Positions 63,038 through 64,000 of a stretch of 64,000 nucleotides of DNA are shown here, in pieces (the first letter of the stretch is position 1; every line of letters starts with the position of its first letter). The position numbers and the translations under genes are program-made. Source of the DNA: Allopseudospirillum japonicum (GTDB lineage: Bacteria; Pseudomonadota; Gammaproteobacteria; Pseudomonadales; Halomonadaceae). Under the pieces are notes generated by a model. That model was not told the origin of the DNA. It searched no databases and saw only the letters and a program-made list of their open reading frames with translations. Where the stretch lies: positions 62,001 to 126,000 of the forward strand of contig NZ_FNYH01000008.1 in NCBI RefSeq assembly GCF_900108915.1. The letters are read 5' to 3'.

Positions 63038-63883
63038 ATGTGCCTAGCACTTTTAGCGTGGCAGGCTTCATCTGCCTATCCTCTTGTACTTGCAGCAAAC
63101 CGTGACGAAGTCTATCAGCGCCCAAGTGCCCAGCTGGCTCCTTGGCAGCAAGCAAGTAAGATGCCAGACTGGCCTCAACCTCTGTGTCCCTTATTTGGCG
63201 GCCGTGATTTACAAGCTCAGGGTGCTTGGCAGCTTGCAGATACCCAAGGCCGTTGGGGGATTTTAACCAACTATCGACATCCAGATGAACGCCTAAAGAC
63301 CTATGCAGTCTCACGAGGTCACATTCTACCCTTTTGGGTTGGTCAAGCGATAGAGGCAAGGGACTTTAATCAGTGGTTACAAAGACATGCCTCAGAATTT
63401 GCTGGATTTAATTTACTTTGGGGTGACCGCCAGCAGGCATTTTGGTTTAGCAATCGTGCGGCATCTACGCAAGTGCATCCTTTAGATCCAGGGGTGTATG
63501 TGCTTTCTAATGCCCTATTAGATACACCTTGGCCTAAAGTACAGCGTTTGCATACTCTCGCTTTGCCTTTGTTGGCAAAATTATTACTCAATCAAGCACC
63601 GAATCCAGCGGCTTGGTGGCAACTGTTAAACGACCGTCGTCGCCCTGCAGATCAGGCTTTGCCCGATACACAGGTGGGTTTAGTTTGGGAACGCCATCTT
63701 TCTAGTATCTTTGTCCATGCAGGGATGCCCTCCAATTTAGACGAAACAGTCACGACCTATGGAACTCGAGCTTCTAGTTTGTTTTGGCACACGCAAGCGC
63801 AAGGCTATTTTGCAGAGCGTACTTATGATGTCAATGCACAGATTGAAGCAGAAAAAATACTCGCTTGGCATTTGCGGGCGTGA
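63038..63883 (+). CDS. NRDE/TANGO2 family protein
   Basis: This 281-residue protein starts with MCLALLAWQ and the family motif ANRDE (about 19-23). The N-terminal Cys2 becomes the first residue after Met removal, which is also how NTN-type hydrolases start. The TANGO2 family has roles in haem or lipid handling in eukaryotes, but in bacteria its function is unsettled. GAGGAG stands 11 bases before the ATG. It is divergent from the large sensor kinase and ends before a short palindrome at 63894. Confidence 0.88.
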   Translation: MCLALLAWQASSAYPLVLAANRDEVYQRPSAQLAPWQQASKMPDWPQPLCPLFGGRDLQAQGAWQLADTQGRWGILTNYRHPDERLKTYAVSRGHILPFWVGQAIEARDFNQWLQRHASEFAGFNLLWGDRQQAFWFSNRAASTQVHPLDPGVYVLSNALLDTPWPKVQRLHTLALPLLAKLLLNQAPNPAAWWQLLNDRRRPADQALPDTQVGLVWERHLSSIFVHAGMPSNLDETVTTYGTRASSLFWHTQAQGYFAERTYDVNAQIEAEKILAWHLRA

Positions 63884-63893
63884 ATACCTACCC

Positions 63894-63911
63894 AGTTGTT
63901 CGTGAACAACT
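63894..63911. terminator. palindrome after the NRDE gene, possible terminator
   Basis: AGTTGTTC (63894-63901) and GAACAACT (63904-63911) are perfect 8-base arms around GT. A short A run follows on the plus strand and no T run, so termination is uncertain. Confidence 0.4.
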
Positions 63912-63936
63912 AAAAAGTGAATTGCTGCTAGCCAAG

Positions 63937-63993
63937 TGACTGCTTGCGACCTAAGCCATAGGAAAGCGTGCGTCATAGGACGGCGAGCAGTCA
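63937..63993. other. closed stem structure at the right edge
   Basis: TGACTGCTTGC (63937-63947) pairs with GCGAGCAGTCA (63983-63993) over 11 positions, one of them G-U. The enclosed 35 bases contain CCTA/TAGG and a repeated CATAGG. The window ends 7 bases later, so the element cannot be followed. It could be the start or end of a structured RNA gene, or a terminator of a gene outside. Confidence 0.35.
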
Positions 63994-64000
63994 AGGTTTC

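Noticed and set aside
63737-63994. 85-codon minus-strand frame at the right edge
   Set aside because: It overlaps the NRDE gene and the edge structure, has no family resemblance and no ribosome site that I can see.
63937-64000. Start of rnpB or ssrA at the right edge
   Set aside because: None of the conserved core sequences of RNase P RNA or tmRNA could be recognised on either strand in the visible part.

Overview
The window is a chromosomal segment of a gammaproteobacterium. The order aceA, GNAT protein, roxA, purB, hflD, mnmA, nudix, rluE, icd, clpS, clpA, infA, bpt, aat follows the arrangement known from Pseudomonas and its relatives, and the order suhB, trmJ, cysE points the same way. 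The moderate, AT-leaning base composition does not fit a typical Pseudomonas; an Oceanospirillales-like or related lineage is my inference. There is no rRNA operon, CRISPR array, prophage or recognisable insertion sequence.

Layout. 1-4391: the right end of a type I restriction locus (small unknown protein, HsdR, and a closely spaced YgjP-type zinc metallopeptidase); hsdM and hsdS would lie left of the window. 4508-7812: acyl-CoA dehydrogenase and a divergent MFS exporter with a palindromic operator between them. 7937-18582: HD-GYP c-di-GMP phosphodiesterase-like receptor, DUF3422 protein, ABC pair ybbP/ybbA divergent from tesA, ppk2, a small unknown protein and an AraC regulator. 18756-21566: ferric-iron binding protein and permease (fbpA, fbpB) without their ATPase. 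21610-29475: htpX, alaA, a GGDEF cyclase with a perfect FNR/Anr box upstream, a chemoreceptor, SUMT and isocitrate lyase. 29810-43719: the conserved housekeeping block, which includes a compact N-degron set (clpS, clpA, bpt, aat). 43771-51582: an unknown membrane protein, three tandem tRNA-Glu/tRNA-Gly pairs, yadGH, queF, an acidic membrane protein, nitroreductase, a hot-dog thioesterase, glutathione peroxidase and tRNA-Ser. 51669-58938: DUF3365 haem protein, O-antigen ligase, UDP-sugar dehydrogenase, SIMPL protein, corrinoid adenosyltransferase, cysE, trmJ and a suhB homologue. 59056-63883: TauE exporter, large hybrid sensor kinase and an NRDE/TANGO2 protein.

The most unusual points read directly from the sequence are: a SuhB homologue that has lost the catalytic metal-binding residues; a hybrid histidine kinase whose phospho-acceptor His is Asn while the ATPase and receiver domains look intact; an HD-GYP protein with about 150 extra residues inside the catalytic domain; an FNR/Anr box placed for class II activation of a diguanylate cyclase; a strong terminator ending 11 bases before the apparent start of the AraC gene; an intra-operon hairpin between fbpA and fbpB; and several intergenic inverted repeats that no annotated feature explains, including one at the right edge. 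I did not find a clearly new multi-gene system. The best candidate for an under-described association is the small protein, HsdR and metallopeptidase cluster at the left edge.
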